Assembly (NCBI RefSeq): GCF_913057115.1 | Contig: NZ_CAJXNN010000012.1 | Location: forward strand, 23,030-87,029 | Origin: an uncultured Roseovarius sp. | GTDB taxonomy: Bacteria; Pseudomonadota; Alphaproteobacteria; Rhodobacterales; Rhodobacteraceae | Reading direction: 5' to 3' | Length of the DNA stretch: 64,000 nucleotides | Shown here: piece after piece, positions 8,942-17,663 of the stretch | Numbering within the stretch: the first letter of the stretch is position 1 | Layout of the letters: each line of letters opens with the position of its first letter | Notes under the pieces: generated by a model | What the model was told of the DNA's origin: nothing | Database searches by the model: none | What the model saw: only the letters and a program-made list of their open reading frames with translations | Program-made: the position numbers and the translations under genes

Positions 8942-8984
8942 TTTTTTACAAACCCCAACAGCAAACTGTTTATATTTTTACAAA
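8942..8984. promoter_or_regulatory. Candidate operator: paired TTTTTACAAA repeats with a central dyad
   Basis: Two direct copies of TTTTTACAAA begin 32 bp apart (8943 and 8975), about three helical turns, with the short palindrome AAACTGTTT (8963-8971) between them. On the other strand each reads TTTGTAAA, one base from the TTTGCAAA half-site described for PccR/RamB-type regulators. They sit between the divergent XRE regulator and importer genes and upstream of the importer promoter. Function is inferred from position and resemblance. Confidence 0.45.
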
Positions 8985-9009
8985 ATTATCGTGCCAATGG
9001 AAGCAGTTG

Positions 9010-9039
9010 TTGCGAAATTTTCTTACCCCCCACCATAAT
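9010..9039 (+). promoter_or_regulatory. Candidate sigma-70 promoter of the HAAT importer operon
   Basis: TTGCGA (9010-9015), 18-bp spacer, CATAAT (9034-9039). Transcription would start near 9046 and leave a 5' leader of about 70 nt before the substrate-binding-protein ATG. The paired TTTTTACAAA repeats lie 26-68 bp upstream of the -35, a position suited to an activator. Confidence 0.45.
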
Positions 9040-9116
9040 TCCCTTGCACACTTGTGCCGTTGGGGAGGCGCAGAGGAGGCCCTTCCCAATCGAATTTTCT
9101 CAACGGGAGGATATCA

Positions 9117-10463
9117 ATGTCCAATTCGAACCTGACTCGTCGTGGCTTGCTCAAGACCAGCGCTGTTGCTGGCGCCGGCGTTGCGCTGCCGACGATCTTT
9201 ACAGCTTCATCCGCTGCGGCTTACACCAATGAACCCACGGGCAGCACCGTCACCCTCGGCTTCAACGTGCCGCAAACCGGCCCCTACGCTGATGAGGGCG
9301 CAGACGAGCTTCGCGCCTATGAGCTGGCGGTTGAGCACCTGAACGGTGGTGGCGACGGTGGCATGATGAACACCTTCAGTTCCAAGGCGCTGCAAGGTAA
9401 CGGCATCCTTGGCAAGAAGGTCGAATACGTCACCGGCGACACGCAGACCAAGTCGGACGCGGCCCGCGCATCGGCCAAGTCGATGATCGAAAAGGACGGC
9501 GCCATCATGATCACCGGCGGTTCGTCCTCCGGTGTGGCCGTTGCCGTTCAGGCCCTCTGCCAAGAGGCAGGTGTCATCTTCATGGCAGGCTTGACGCACT
9601 CGAACGACACCACGGGTAAAGACAAGCGGGCCAACGGCTTCCGCCATTTCTTTAACTCGTACATGTCGGGCGCAGCTCTGGCACCGGTGCTCAAGGCAAA
9701 CTATGGCTCGGATCGTAAAGCCTATCACCTGACCGCCGACTACAACTGGGGCTACACAACCGAGGAGGCGATCAAGTCCTCGACCGAGGCCATGGGTTGG
9801 GAAACCGTCGCCGCAGTGAAGACACCGCTGACGCAAACCGACTTCTCGTCCTACATCGCCCCGGTCCTTCAATCGGGTGCCGACACGCTGGTTCTGAACC
9901 ACTACGGCGGCAACATGGTGAACTCGCTGACCAACGCAGTTCAGTTCGGCCTGCGCGACAAGCAGGTGAACGGCAAAGACTTCCAGATCATCGTTCCGCT
10001 CTACTCGCGCCTGATGGCGCGTGGTGCTGGTGCAAACGTTAAGGGCATCTTCGGCTCCACCAACTGGCACTGGTCGCTGACCGACGAAGGCTCCAAGGCA
10101 TTCGTCAAATCCTTCGGCGAAAAATACGGCTTCCCGCCGAGCCAGGCGGCGCACACCTGCTATGTGCAGACCTTGCTTTATGCGGATGCCGTGGAACGTG
10201 CCGGCAGCTTCGCACCTTGCGCCGTGGTCGAGGCCCTCGAGGGCTACGAATTCGACGGTCTGGGCAACGGCAAGACGCTCTACCGCGCCGAAGATCACCA
10301 GTGCTTTAAGGACGTTCTCGTCGTGAAGGGTAAAGAAAACCCGACCAGCGAATTCGACCTTCTGGAAATCGTGGAAGTGACCCCGGCAGAGCAGGTCACC
10401 TACGCTCCGGATCACCCCCAATTCGCGGGTGGCGCACTGGGTTCGTGCAACAACGGCGCATAA
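9117..10463 (+). CDS. HAAT-family ABC importer periplasmic substrate-binding protein (Tat-exported)
   Basis: 448 residues of the Liv/Urt type (type I periplasmic binding fold). The N-terminus carries a twin-arginine signal, TRRGLLKTSAVAGAG, with cleavage expected after SSAAA. The mature protein begins with the typical VTLGFNVPQTGPYADEGADE segment and keeps the VTGDTQTKSDAARASAKSMIEKDG pattern of the family. The ATG was chosen because GGGAGG lies seven bases before it and the signal peptide starts there. It heads an operon with two permeases, two ATPases and acs. The ligand cannot be read from the sequence: branched-chain amino acids and urea are the family defaults, but linkage to acs suggests a short-chain carboxylate or a compound degraded to acetate. 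Confidence 0.9.
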   Translation: MSNSNLTRRGLLKTSAVAGAGVALPTIFTASSAAAYTNEPTGSTVTLGFNVPQTGPYADEGADELRAYELAVEHLNGGGDGGMMNTFSSKALQGNGILGKKVEYVTGDTQTKSDAARASAKSMIEKDGAIMITGGSSSGVAVAVQALCQEAGVIFMAGLTHSNDTTGKDKRANGFRHFFNSYMSGAALAPVLKANYGSDRKAYHLTADYNWGYTTEEAIKSSTEAMGWETVAAVKTPLTQTDFSSYIAPVLQSGADTLVLNHYGGNMVNSLTNAVQFGLRDKQVNGKDFQIIVPLYSRLMARGAGANVKGIFGSTNWHWSLTDEGSKAFVKSFGEKYGFPPSQAAHTCYVQTLLYADAVERAGSFAPCAVVEALEGYEFDGLGNGKTLYRAEDHQCFKDVLVVKGKENPTSEFDLLEIVEVTPAEQVTYAPDHPQFAGGALGSCNNGA

Positions 10464-10473
10464 ATTCGCCTCC

Positions 10474-10502
10474 CCGGTCGCGCACAGCCAGTGCGCGACC
10501 GG
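10474..10502 (+). other. Intercistronic hairpin after the binding-protein gene
   Basis: A 12-bp perfect stem (CCGGTCGCGCAC and its complement) with a 5-nt AGCCA loop and no following T-run, lying 10 bp after the binding-protein stop. In transport operons such hairpins protect the upstream mRNA and set the excess of binding protein over permease; that role is inferred. Confidence 0.6.
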
Positions 10503-10564
10503 ACACGCCTGATCCCCGCAGGGTGATCACGCCTCAATCACACTGAATCGCGAAGGGTGGACTG

Positions 10565-11596
10565 ATGGACGCAATCATCCTCCAAATTCTAAACGGGCTC
10601 GACAAGGGCTCTGCCTACGCTCTCATTGCGCTAGGACTTACTCTCATCTTCGGCACGCTCGGGGTTGTGAACTTTGCCCACGGGGCGCTTTTCATGATCG
10701 GCGCCTTTTGCGCTGTTACCCTGTCTCGTATCATCACCATCAGCCATGAAGTCGTTGATGAATCGCGGACCGATTTCCTTGGCAACCCTTTGAAAGTGGA
10801 CGTGCCTTATGTGCACGACTGGTTTGGTAAGGAAACCGGGGACGTCATCATAGATTGGGCCGTTCCGCTCGCTATCCTCTTTGCGATTCCGATCATGATC
10901 CTGATCGGTGTGGCCATGGAACGCGGCTTGATCAAGCATTTCTACAAGCGCCCACATGCCGACCAGATCCTGGTAACATTCGGCCTTGCCATCGTGTTGC
11001 AGGAGATCATCAAGTATTTCTATGGTGCCAACCCGATCCCGACCCCCGCGCCCGAGGCCTTCACAGGCTCGTTCGACTTTGGCGCGATGCTGGGAATGGA
11101 GGCCAACCAGATCATCTATCCATATTGGCGTCTGGTTTACTTTGCCTTCGCAGCCGTGATCATCGGTGCCGTTTTCGCATTCCTTCAATTCACCACCTTC
11201 GGAATGGTTGTTCGGGCAGGCATGGCCGACCGTGAAACAGTGGGCCTTCTGGGTATCAATATCGACAAGCGGTTCACGATCATGTTCGGTATCGCCGCTG
11301 CCGTGGCGGGCCTTGCCGGGGTGATGTATGCGCCGATCAATTCACCAAACTACCACATGGGCATGGACTTCCTTGTTCTGAGCTTCGTGGTTGTCGTCGT
11401 GGGTGGCATGGGCTCTTTGCCGGGTGCGGTGCTTGCCGGGTTCCTTCTGGGTATCCTCGAAAGCTTCGCCTCGATGAAAGAGATCATCGACCTCATTCCG
11501 GGCATCAACCAGATCATCATCTATCTGGTCGCCATTATTATTCTGCTGACACGTCCACGTGGCCTTATGGGTCGCAAAGGCGTGATGGAGGACTGA
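10565..11596 (+). CDS. HAAT-family ABC importer permease, LivH/UrtB type
   Basis: 343 residues with about eight transmembrane helices. The N-terminus (LNGLDKGSAYALIALGLTLIFGTLGVVNFAHGAL) is the hallmark of LivH-type permeases, and the cytoplasmic coupling segment (FGMVVRAGMADRETVGLLGINIDK) that contacts the ATPases is intact. A hydrophilic insertion of about 45 residues after the second helix (about 50-95, containing a proposed periplasmic loop) is longer than in E. coli LivH. It is followed after only 3 bp by the LivM-type gene, so the two permeases are translated as a unit. Confidence 0.9.
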   Translation: MDAIILQILNGLDKGSAYALIALGLTLIFGTLGVVNFAHGALFMIGAFCAVTLSRIITISHEVVDESRTDFLGNPLKVDVPYVHDWFGKETGDVIIDWAVPLAILFAIPIMILIGVAMERGLIKHFYKRPHADQILVTFGLAIVLQEIIKYFYGANPIPTPAPEAFTGSFDFGAMLGMEANQIIYPYWRLVYFAFAAVIIGAVFAFLQFTTFGMVVRAGMADRETVGLLGINIDKRFTIMFGIAAAVAGLAGVMYAPINSPNYHMGMDFLVLSFVVVVVGGMGSLPGAVLAGFLLGILESFASMKEIIDLIPGINQIIIYLVAIIILLTRPRGLMGRKGVMED

Positions 11597-11599
11597 TCC

Positions 11600-12802
11600 A
11601 TGCTAGGCCTCAACAAAAAAGACACCTCGCTTTTGATCCTCGTGGCGGCGCTTGCATTGTTCGCACCGTTTATCCTGAACCCCTTCCCTGCCGGGTCGGG
11701 CATGGCACAATTCAACGCCGGCTACCCCGACCTTATGCAGCGGTTTGTGATCTTTGGGATTTTCGCCATCGGCTTCAACATCCTGTTTGGCCTGACCGGC
11801 TATCTCAGCTTTGGTCACGCGGCCTTTCTCGGGGTGGGATCTTACGCCGCCGTATGGATGTTCAAACTGCTGAGCATGAATGTGGTTCCGGCGATCATCC
11901 TGTCGGTGATCACTGCCGGCTTGTTCGCCTTGGTCATCGGTTATGTCTCGCTCCGCCGTTCAGGCATCTACTTCTCGATCCTGACCTTGGCCTTCGCGCA
12001 GATGACCTATGCCCTGGCCTACTCGGTTTTGACGCCGATCACCGGCGGTGAAACCGGCCTTCAGCTGGCTCTTGATGACCCGCGCATTCTCGATGGAGCC
12101 GCTTCGAGCGACAATATCCCCGTCCCCGGCCTGTTCGGCATGGAGATGCGCGGCAGTTCGCAGCTTGAACTTGGCGACTGGGTCTTCACCTTCTCGACGG
12201 GTTATTACTTCAGCGCCATCATCATGCTGCTGTCCTTCTACCTTTCGATCCGCATCTTCCGGTCGCCTTTCGGCATGATGCTGCGGGCAATCAAATCGAA
12301 CCAGCAGCGCCTCAACTACACGGGCCTGAATGCACGTCCCTATACTTTGGCGGCCTTCGTGATTTCGGGCATGTACGCCGGTCTGGCCGGTGGCTTGATG
12401 GCCGCGATGGACCCCCTTGCCGGAGCGGAACGGATGTTCTGGACCGCCTCGGGTGAGGTTGTCCTGATGTCGATCCTTGGCGGTGTCGGCACCCTGATCG
12501 GTCCGGTTCTGGGGGCTGGCTTGATCAAGTACATGGAGAACATCCTGTCCAAGATCAATTCGGACATCCTGCATGGCTGGTTCGCCTTCATGCCCGATGG
12601 TCTCGAAGACATCATCGTCAGCATGATTTACCCCTTTATCGGCAAGGGCTGGCACCTGACACTGGGCTTGATGTTCATGCTTGTCGTCATTTTCCTGCCC
12701 GGTGGTCTTGTCGAGGCTGGTCAACGGATCTCGCGCCTGTTTGGTCGCAAGAAATCCGAAGACAAGTCCGACAAATCCACCAGCACTGAACCCGCAGAAT
12801 AA
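11600..12802 (+). CDS. HAAT-family ABC importer permease, LivM type
   Basis: 400 residues with a LivM core ([25 protein letters not shown] region near 55-75, then [21 protein letters not shown] and the coupling segment [16 protein letters not shown] around 225). It pairs with the LivH-type permease to form the membrane channel. The last 30 residues ([17 protein letters not shown]) are a charged cytoplasmic tail not needed by the family. A loop of about 40 residues ([19 protein letters not shown] region) faces the periplasm and may touch the binding protein. The gene is tightly packed: 3 bp after the preceding gene, 12 bp before the ATPase. Confidence 0.9.
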   Translation: MLGLNKKDTSLLILVAALALFAPFILNPFPAGSGMAQFNAGYPDLMQRFVIFGIFAIGFNILFGLTGYLSFGHAAFLGVGSYAAVWMFKLLSMNVVPAIILSVITAGLFALVIGYVSLRRSGIYFSILTLAFAQMTYALAYSVLTPITGGETGLQLALDDPRILDGAASSDNIPVPGLFGMEMRGSSQLELGDWVFTFSTGYYFSAIIMLLSFYLSIRIFRSPFGMMLRAIKSNQQRLNYTGLNARPYTLAAFVISGMYAGLAGGLMAAMDPLAGAERMFWTASGEVVLMSILGGVGTLIGPVLGAGLIKYMENILSKINSDILHGWFAFMPDGLEDIIVSMIYPFIGKGWHLTLGLMFMLVVIFLPGGLVEAGQRISRLFGRKKSEDKSDKSTSTEPAE

Positions 12803-12814
12803 GGAGGGCCAACG

Positions 12815-13570
12815 ATGGGCATTCTTGAAGTCAAGGACGTCAACAAACGCTTCGGTGGCCTTCAGGCCCTGGGCGACGTCAACCTCAGCGTGGCAGAGAA
12901 CTCCTGCCACGCGATCATCGGCCCCAACGGGGCGGGCAAATCCACCCTGCTCAATTGCTTGGTGGGCAAGCTGATCCCTGACACGGGCAGTGTCATGTTC
13001 GACGGGCAAAGCGTTCTGGGGCGAAAGCCTTACGAGATCAACCAGATGGGTATCTCACGGGTGTTCCAGACACCGGAAATCTTCGGTGATCTGAGCGTTC
13101 TGGAAAACATGATGATCCCGATCTTCGCCAAACGCGATGGGGCCTTCCGGATGCATGCCGTGGAGGATACCGCCAACGAGAAAGAGATCGTCGAACAGGC
13201 GGAAAACATGCTGGAAAGCCTGAGCATGGGTGACAAGCGCCACATGCACTCGGCCTCGATGAGCCGCGGTGACAAACGGCGCCTTGAGATTGGCATGTGT
13301 CTGGCACAAGAGCCGCGCCTTTTGCTTCTGGACGAACCCACCGCCGGTATGGCGCGGGCCGATACCAACAACACGATCGACCTGCTCAAGCAAATCAAGG
13401 ACGAGCGTGATATCACGATCGCCATCATTGAACACGATATGCATGTTGTGTTCAGTTTGGCGGAGCGGATCACTGTTCTGGCCCAAGGCACACCTCTGGT
13501 CGAAGACACTCCAGACAAGATCAAAGGCCATCCGAAGGTCCGCGAAGCCTATCTTGGCGAAACGGCGTAA
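12815..13570 (+). CDS. HAAT-family ABC importer ATPase, LivG type
   Basis: 251 residues. Walker A GPNGAGKS (36-43), Q-loop region RVFQTPEIF, ABC signature variant SMSRGDKRRLEIG (LivG proteins normally show S-x-G-x-x-R-x-L-E-I), Walker B LLLLDEPTAGM and the switch histidine in IIEHDM. It powers transport with the LivF-type partner. An AAGGAGG ribosome site precedes the ATG. The tail EAYLGE is the usual LivG ending. No unusual features. Confidence 0.93.
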   Translation: MGILEVKDVNKRFGGLQALGDVNLSVAENSCHAIIGPNGAGKSTLLNCLVGKLIPDTGSVMFDGQSVLGRKPYEINQMGISRVFQTPEIFGDLSVLENMMIPIFAKRDGAFRMHAVEDTANEKEIVEQAENMLESLSMGDKRHMHSASMSRGDKRRLEIGMCLAQEPRLLLLDEPTAGMARADTNNTIDLLKQIKDERDITIAIIEHDMHVVFSLAERITVLAQGTPLVEDTPDKIKGHPKVREAYLGETA

Positions 13571-13585
13571 GAAGGAGATCACGAG

Positions 13586-14341
13586 ATGAACGTCAAACCC
13601 GACTTCTCCAAAGGCAAGAACTACGCCGAAACCGCCCCGGCCTTCCTGTCGGTCTGGGAAATGCAATCCTATTATGGCGAAAGCTACATCGTTCAAGGCA
13701 TCAGCTTTAACGTCCACGAAGGCGAAATCCTCGCACTTCTTGGCCGCAACGGTGCCGGGAAAACCACCACCCTGCGCTCGATTGCCCGTATGGATAGCCC
13801 GCAAGTGAACCATGGCGAGATTTGGCTGGACCACCAGCCGCTTCACAGCATGAAAAGCCATCAGGCAGCAGCGGCGGGAATTGGTCTTGTGCCCGAAGAC
13901 CGCTGCATCATCCCCGGCTTGACCGTCGAGGAAAACCTGCAATTGGCCCAGATCGCGCCGCCGATTGGCTGGTCGCTCGACCGTCTTTACGAACTGTTCC
14001 CCCGTCTCGGCGAACGCCGCAAGCAAGAGGGCGTAACTCTATCAGGTGGTGAGCAGCAGATGCTGTCCATTGCCCGCGCTCTGGCGCGTGATATCAAGGT
14101 CTTGTTGCTGGACGAACCTTATGAGGGTCTGGCTCCGGTGATCGTGGACGAGATCGAGAAGACTCTCCGCATCATCAAGGAACAAGGCATCACGACCGTT
14201 CTCGTGGAGCAAAACGCCGTGCGCGCGCTCGAACTGGCTGATCGGGCTGTGATCCTTGATACCGGGTCCATCGTATTCGACGGCTCGGCTTCTGAAGTTC
14301 TCGAAAACGAGGAACTGCGCGCAGAATACCTCGCTATCTAA
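13586..14341 (+). CDS. HAAT-family ABC importer ATPase, LivF type
   Basis: 251 residues. Walker A GRNGAGKT, signature LSGGEQQML, Walker B KVLLLDEPYEGLAP and the switch region VLVEQNA are all intact. Compared with LivF it has an N-terminal extension of about 20 residues (MNVKPDFSKGKNYAETAPAF) before the first beta strand. GAAGGAG lies ahead of the ATG, 15 bp after the LivG stop. It completes a five-gene importer that leads directly into acs. Confidence 0.93.
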   Translation: MNVKPDFSKGKNYAETAPAFLSVWEMQSYYGESYIVQGISFNVHEGEILALLGRNGAGKTTTLRSIARMDSPQVNHGEIWLDHQPLHSMKSHQAAAAGIGLVPEDRCIIPGLTVEENLQLAQIAPPIGWSLDRLYELFPRLGERRKQEGVTLSGGEQQMLSIARALARDIKVLLLDEPYEGLAPVIVDEIEKTLRIIKEQGITTVLVEQNAVRALELADRAVILDTGSIVFDGSASEVLENEELRAEYLAI

Positions 14342-14350
14342 CGCGCGATC

Positions 14351-14386
14351 CCTGCCCGAAGGTCGGATTGCACCCCCTCGGGCAGG
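14351..14386 (+). other. Hairpin between the importer ATPase gene and acs
   Basis: A 9-bp perfect stem (CCTGCCCGA at 14351-14359 and its complement at 14378-14386) with an 18-nt loop and only a weak run of T after it. It could partly terminate transcription or protect the 3' end of the importer message while still letting some transcripts continue into acs. Confidence 0.45.
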
Positions 14387-14428
14387 CCTTTAACCCTTGA
14401 CCGAATTTTCAAAAACCAAAGGTCTGAC

Positions 14429-16378
14429 ATGTCTGACAAAACTCACCCGCCCTCCTCCGACATGGTTGCGAACGCCCACGTGGACGCCGCCAAATACGAG
14501 GAAATGTACGCCGCCTCCATCAATGACCCTGAAGGCTTCTGGAGCGAGCACGGCAAGCGTGTCGACTGGATAAAGCCCTTTACCAAGGTTAAAAACGTCA
14601 ACTATGACTTCGGCAATGTCTCGATCAAATGGTTTGAAGACGGTAGCCTGAACGTCGCGGCAAACTGTATCGACCGCCACCTTGCCACGCGTGGTGATCA
14701 GACCGCTATCATCTGGGAACCCGATGAGCCGACAGACGAAGCGCAGCATATCACTTATAATGAGCTGCATGAAAACGTCTCCAAAATGGCCAATGTTTTC
14801 AAGAACCTCGGGATCGGCAAAGGCGACCGCGTGGTGATCTACCTGCCGATGATCCCCGAAGCGGCCTATGCCATGCTGGCCTGTGCCCGCATCGGCGCCA
14901 TCCACTCCATCGTTTTCGCAGGCTTCTCGCCCGACGCCCTTGGCGCACGGATCAACGGCTGTGACGCCAAGCTGGTGATTACCGCCGACACCGCCCCCCG
15001 TGGCGGTCGCCGCACCAAGCTGAAGGATAACGTCAACCAAGCCCTGCTGCATGACACGGACGACGTGAAATGCCTTGTCGTCAAGCGCACCGGCGATCAG
15101 ATCGCTTGGCGTTCGGAAGGGGACTATTGGTTGCATGAAGAACTGGAGAAGGTCGACGCGGATTGCCCGCCGGAGGAGATGAACGCCGAAGACCCGCTAT
15201 TCATTCTCTACACCTCAGGCTCGACCGGGCAACCCAAGGGCGTTGTACACTGCAATGGCGGCTACCTTGTCTGGGCCTCGATGACCCATGAGATCACCTT
15301 CGATTACCACGAAGGCGATATCTTCTGGTGTACCGCTGACGTGGGTTGGGTCACCGGGCACAGTTATATCGTCTATGGCCCGCTTGCGAATGGTGCGACA
15401 ACGCTGATGTTCGAAGGTGTGCCGACCTACCCTGATGCTGGCCGGTTCTGGGCTGTCTGCGAAAAGCACAAGGTCAACCAGTTCTACACCGCCCCCACCG
15501 CGATCCGCGCTCTTATGGGGCAAGGCACTGAATTCGTTGAAAAATACGATCTCAGCGATCTTAAAGTTCTGGGCACTGTGGGTGAGCCGATCAACCCCGA
15601 AGCCTGGAACTGGTACAACGATGTTGTCGGCAAAGGGAACTGCCCGATCGTCGATACATGGTGGCAGACCGAGACCGGCGGGCACATGATGACCCCCCTG
15701 CCCGGCGCCCATGCCACCAAGCCCGGTTCGGCGATGAAGCCCTTCTTTGGCGTGCAGCCCGTGGTGCTTGAGCCGACCTCGGGTGAGGAAATCCACGAGT
15801 ACCCGACCGAAGGCGTGCTGTGCATGAAAGACAGCTGGCCGGGCCAGATGCGCACCGTTTGGGGCGATCATGAGCGGTTCGAGAAGACCTATTTCTCGGA
15901 CTACAAGGGCTACTACTTCGCCGGGGACGGCTGTCGTCGCGACGCGGATGGCGATTACTGGATCACCGGCCGTGTGGACGATGTGATCAACGTGTCGGGC
16001 CACCGCATGGGGACCGCCGAAGTGGAAAGCGCATTGGTCGCCCACTCGAAGGTCGCCGAGGCAGCCGTGGTTGGATATCCCCATGATATCAAGGGACAGG
16101 GCATCTATTGCTACGTTACCCTGATGTCCGGCGAGGAGCCCACCGAGGAGCTGCGCAAGGAGCTGCGCACATGGGTGCGCACCGAGATTGGCCCGATTGC
16201 AGCCCCCGACCTCATTCAGTGGGCCCCGGGCCTGCCCAAGACCCGGTCTGGCAAGATCATGCGCCGTATCCTGCGCAAGATCGCCGAGAACGACTATGGC
16301 AGCCTTGGGGATACCTCGACACTGGCCGATCCCAGTGTTGTGGACGAGCTGATCGAAAATCGCATGAACCGCGATTGA
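14429..16378 (+). CDS. acs: Acetyl-CoA synthetase (AMP-forming acetate-CoA ligase)
   Basis: 649 residues, full family length. It activates acetate with ATP and CoA through acetyl-AMP. The nucleotide loop [11 protein letters not shown] starts at residue 261, the acyl-pocket tryptophan is in [10 protein letters not shown], the hinge lies in YYFAGDG...[15 protein letters not shown], and the catalytic, acetylation-controlled lysine is Lys609 in TRSGKIMRR, the same number as in Salmonella Acs. No acetyltransferase or deacetylase gene is nearby, so lysine control, if present, is encoded elsewhere. It follows the HAAT ATPase gene by 87 bp on the same strand and ends at a strong terminator. The nearby symporter-kinase and acyl-CoA type regulator fit control by carbon source. 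Confidence 0.97.
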   Translation: MSDKTHPPSSDMVANAHVDAAKYEEMYAASINDPEGFWSEHGKRVDWIKPFTKVKNVNYDFGNVSIKWFEDGSLNVAANCIDRHLATRGDQTAIIWEPDEPTDEAQHITYNELHENVSKMANVFKNLGIGKGDRVVIYLPMIPEAAYAMLACARIGAIHSIVFAGFSPDALGARINGCDAKLVITADTAPRGGRRTKLKDNVNQALLHDTDDVKCLVVKRTGDQIAWRSEGDYWLHEELEKVDADCPPEEMNAEDPLFILYTSGSTGQPKGVVHCNGGYLVWASMTHEITFDYHEGDIFWCTADVGWVTGHSYIVYGPLANGATTLMFEGVPTYPDAGRFWAVCEKHKVNQFYTAPTAIRALMGQGTEFVEKYDLSDLKVLGTVGEPINPEAWNWYNDVVGKGNCPIVDTWWQTETGGHMMTPLPGAHATKPGSAMKPFFGVQPVVLEPTSGEEIHEYPTEGVLCMKDSWPGQMRTVWGDHERFEKTYFSDYKGYYFAGDGCRRDADGDYWITGRVDDVINVSGHRMGTAEVESALVAHSKVAEAAVVGYPHDIKGQGIYCYVTLMSGEEPTEELRKELRTWVRTEIGPIAAPDLIQWAPGLPKTRSGKIMRRILRKIAENDYGSLGDTSTLADPSVVDELIENRMNRD

Positions 16379-16401
16379 ACTTGCGCAGATAACCAAAGAT
16401 T

Positions 16402-16435
16402 GCCCCCGCACGAGGCGTCGTGCGGGGGCTTTTTT
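16402..16435 (+). terminator. Rho-independent terminator after acs
   Basis: A perfect 12-bp GC-rich stem (GCCCCCGCACGA at 16402-16413 and its complement at 16418-16429), a GGCG tetraloop and six T. It closes the importer-acs transcription unit. Confidence 0.93.
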
Positions 16436-16477
16436 CGAGGTCCTGTCGGCAACCGGACCGGGGCCGCGGAACAGGAT

Positions 16478-16633
16478 GCGCCGAATCACCTGCAAACCAC
16501 TGGTTAACAACAAGAATATCCAGCGGCATCGCGTCGGTATTTGTGCGGTATCGCGTCGGTATATTTCTCAGCGCTTCGGCGGGTTAACAGGAAGTACGGG
16601 GAAGATTGTACAAAACGTACGGGCGTTTTGTAC
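16478..16633. repeat. Iteron/GTACG element, copy 1
   Basis: This intergenic element shares its plan with 55927-56088. In order: a GCGCCGAAT-like edge; GGTTAACAACA (from 16502); 11-bp units in strict register, CGCGTCGGTAT (16530-16540), TTGTGCGGTAT (16541-16551) and CGCGTCGGTAT (16552-16562), with a degenerate unit before them; CGGCGGGTTAACAGG (16577-16591); and a 10-bp inverted repeat GTACAAAACG / CGTTTTGTAC (16608-16617, 16624-16633). The two TTAAC boxes are 79 bp apart, against 78 in the other copy. It fills most of the 396-bp gap between acs and the lipoprotein gene. Iteron spacing of about one helical turn suggests cooperative protein binding; the function is unknown to me. Confidence 0.85.
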
Positions 16634-16774
16634 GTTTCGCCCGCCCCGGCACCACCAAAGGACGGCCCGCATCAAGGACATCAGCGAATCTTTGCGCATG
16701 GTCATTGATCCGCAACGATGTTCCATGCCTCCATGCTAACATCGGTCAGCACTTCGAAAGGCGAAGGAGAGATT

Positions 16775-17047
16775 ATGAAGATCAGCATCAAAGGACTTGG
16801 CCTCGTGGCCGCGATGGGCCTCGCCGGCTGCATGACGGTGGAACAGGAACGCGAGATGACCGGCGCACTTGTCGGCGGCGGTCTTGGTCTTATCAGTGCA
16901 AAGGCCCTTGGCGCGGATAATGATTGGGTCGTGGTGTCTACCCTTGCGGGGGCCGCGGCCGGCGCCTTGGTGGCGCGCAACCGGGCCAACAACACCTGTG
17001 CCTATGCCAATGGTGACGGCACCTATTACCGCGCGCCCTGCCGCTGA
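16775..17047 (+). CDS. Small glycine-zipper lipoprotein
   Basis: 90 residues with a lipoprotein signal (MKISIKGLGLVAAMGLAGC, lipobox LAGC) and then a glycine-rich stretch (GALVGGGLGLISAKAL ... LAGAAAGALVARN) typical of glycine-zipper envelope proteins such as the OsmB/SlyB/17 kDa antigen group. The last part (TCAYANGDGTYYRAPC) has two cysteines that could form a disulfide. GAAGGAGA precedes the ATG. It is probably anchored in the outer membrane. It lies alone between the iteron/GTACG element and a palindrome cluster. Confidence 0.8.
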   Translation: MKISIKGLGLVAAMGLAGCMTVEQEREMTGALVGGGLGLISAKALGADNDWVVVSTLAGAAAGALVARNRANNTCAYANGDGTYYRAPCR

Positions 17048-17066
17048 TGTACCGTTAAATCAAAGG

Positions 17067-17162
17067 CCAAGCCCGTTCGAACGGGCTTGGATCACGCGGT
17101 TTCGAAACCGCGTGAAAAGCGCCTTGCAAGGCGCTTGGCCCAAGCCGTTTCGAAACGGCTTG
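17067..17162. repeat. Cluster of four palindromes, copy 1
   Basis: Four perfect palindromes stand side by side: A 17067-17090 (core CCCGTTCGAACGGG), B 17092-17115 (core GCGGTTTCGAAACCGC), C 17117-17136 (core GCGCCTTGCAAGGCGC) and D 17141-17162 (core AGCCGTTTCGAAACGGCT). A second cluster at 46113-46207 has the same four in reverse order. Both lie where two genes converge (here the lipoprotein and queF), so they may act as two-way transcript ends or as REP-like elements. Confidence 0.88.
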
Positions 17163-17185
17163 CACCGTTTTTTGCGTGATCGGCC

Positions 17186-17650
17186 TTAGCCGCGCCCGCG
17201 ATAGGGGGGCACGCCCTGATCGGGAATCCAGACGCCCTCGGGCTGTGGTCCGGTTTGATAGAACACATCGATCGGGATGCCGCCGCGCGGATACCAATAG
17301 CCGCCGATACGAAGCCATTGCGGGCTTAGGAAATCGGCCAGACGGCGGGCGATCGTCACGGTGCAATCCTCGTGGAACGCGCCGTGATTGCGGAAGCTGC
17401 CCAAGAAGAGTTTGAGCGATTTGCTTTCCACCAGCCAGTCGCCCGGCACGTAATCAATCACAAGATGCGCGAAATCGGGCTGCCCGGTCATCGGGCAGAG
17501 CGAGGTGAACTCAGGACAGACAAAGCGCACGTTATAGGCCACATCGGCCTGTGGGTTTTGCACGCGCTCAAGCTCGGCCTCTTCGGGGCTTTGCGGTTGA
17601 ACCGTATCGCCGCCCAGTTGCTTGAGGTTCTTGTAGATATCGTCGCTCAT
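17186..17650 (-). CDS. queF: NADPH-dependent 7-cyano-7-deazaguanine reductase (short, type I QueF)
   Basis: 154 residues, the length of YkvM-type short QueF. It reduces preQ0 to preQ1 in queuosine synthesis. The QueF signature ESKSLKLFL is present, the nucleophilic cysteine is in [12 protein letters not shown], and the following NHGAFHEDC supplies catalytic His/Glu. It is the last gene of queC-queD-queE-queF and starts 13 bp after queE behind GGAGAG. The final residues run up to the palindrome cluster, which probably ends the transcript. Confidence 0.95.
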   Translation of the reverse strand: MSDDIYKNLKQLGGDTVQPQSPEEAELERVQNPQADVAYNVRFVCPEFTSLCPMTGQPDFAHLVIDYVPGDWLVESKSLKLFLGSFRNHGAFHEDCTVTIARRLADFLSPQWLRIGGYWYPRGGIPIDVFYQTGPQPEGVWIPDQGVPPYRGRG

Positions 17651-17663
17651 GGTCTTTCTCTCC

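Noticed and set aside
9207..10421. A 404-codon open frame on the minus strand
   Set aside because: Antisense shadow of the Tat-exported binding protein; third-position GC bias of the true gene keeps the opposite frame open.
16498..16740. A possible small gene between acs and the lipoprotein gene
   Set aside because: The frame runs through the iteron units and GTACG hairpin; the repeat structure explains the region better.
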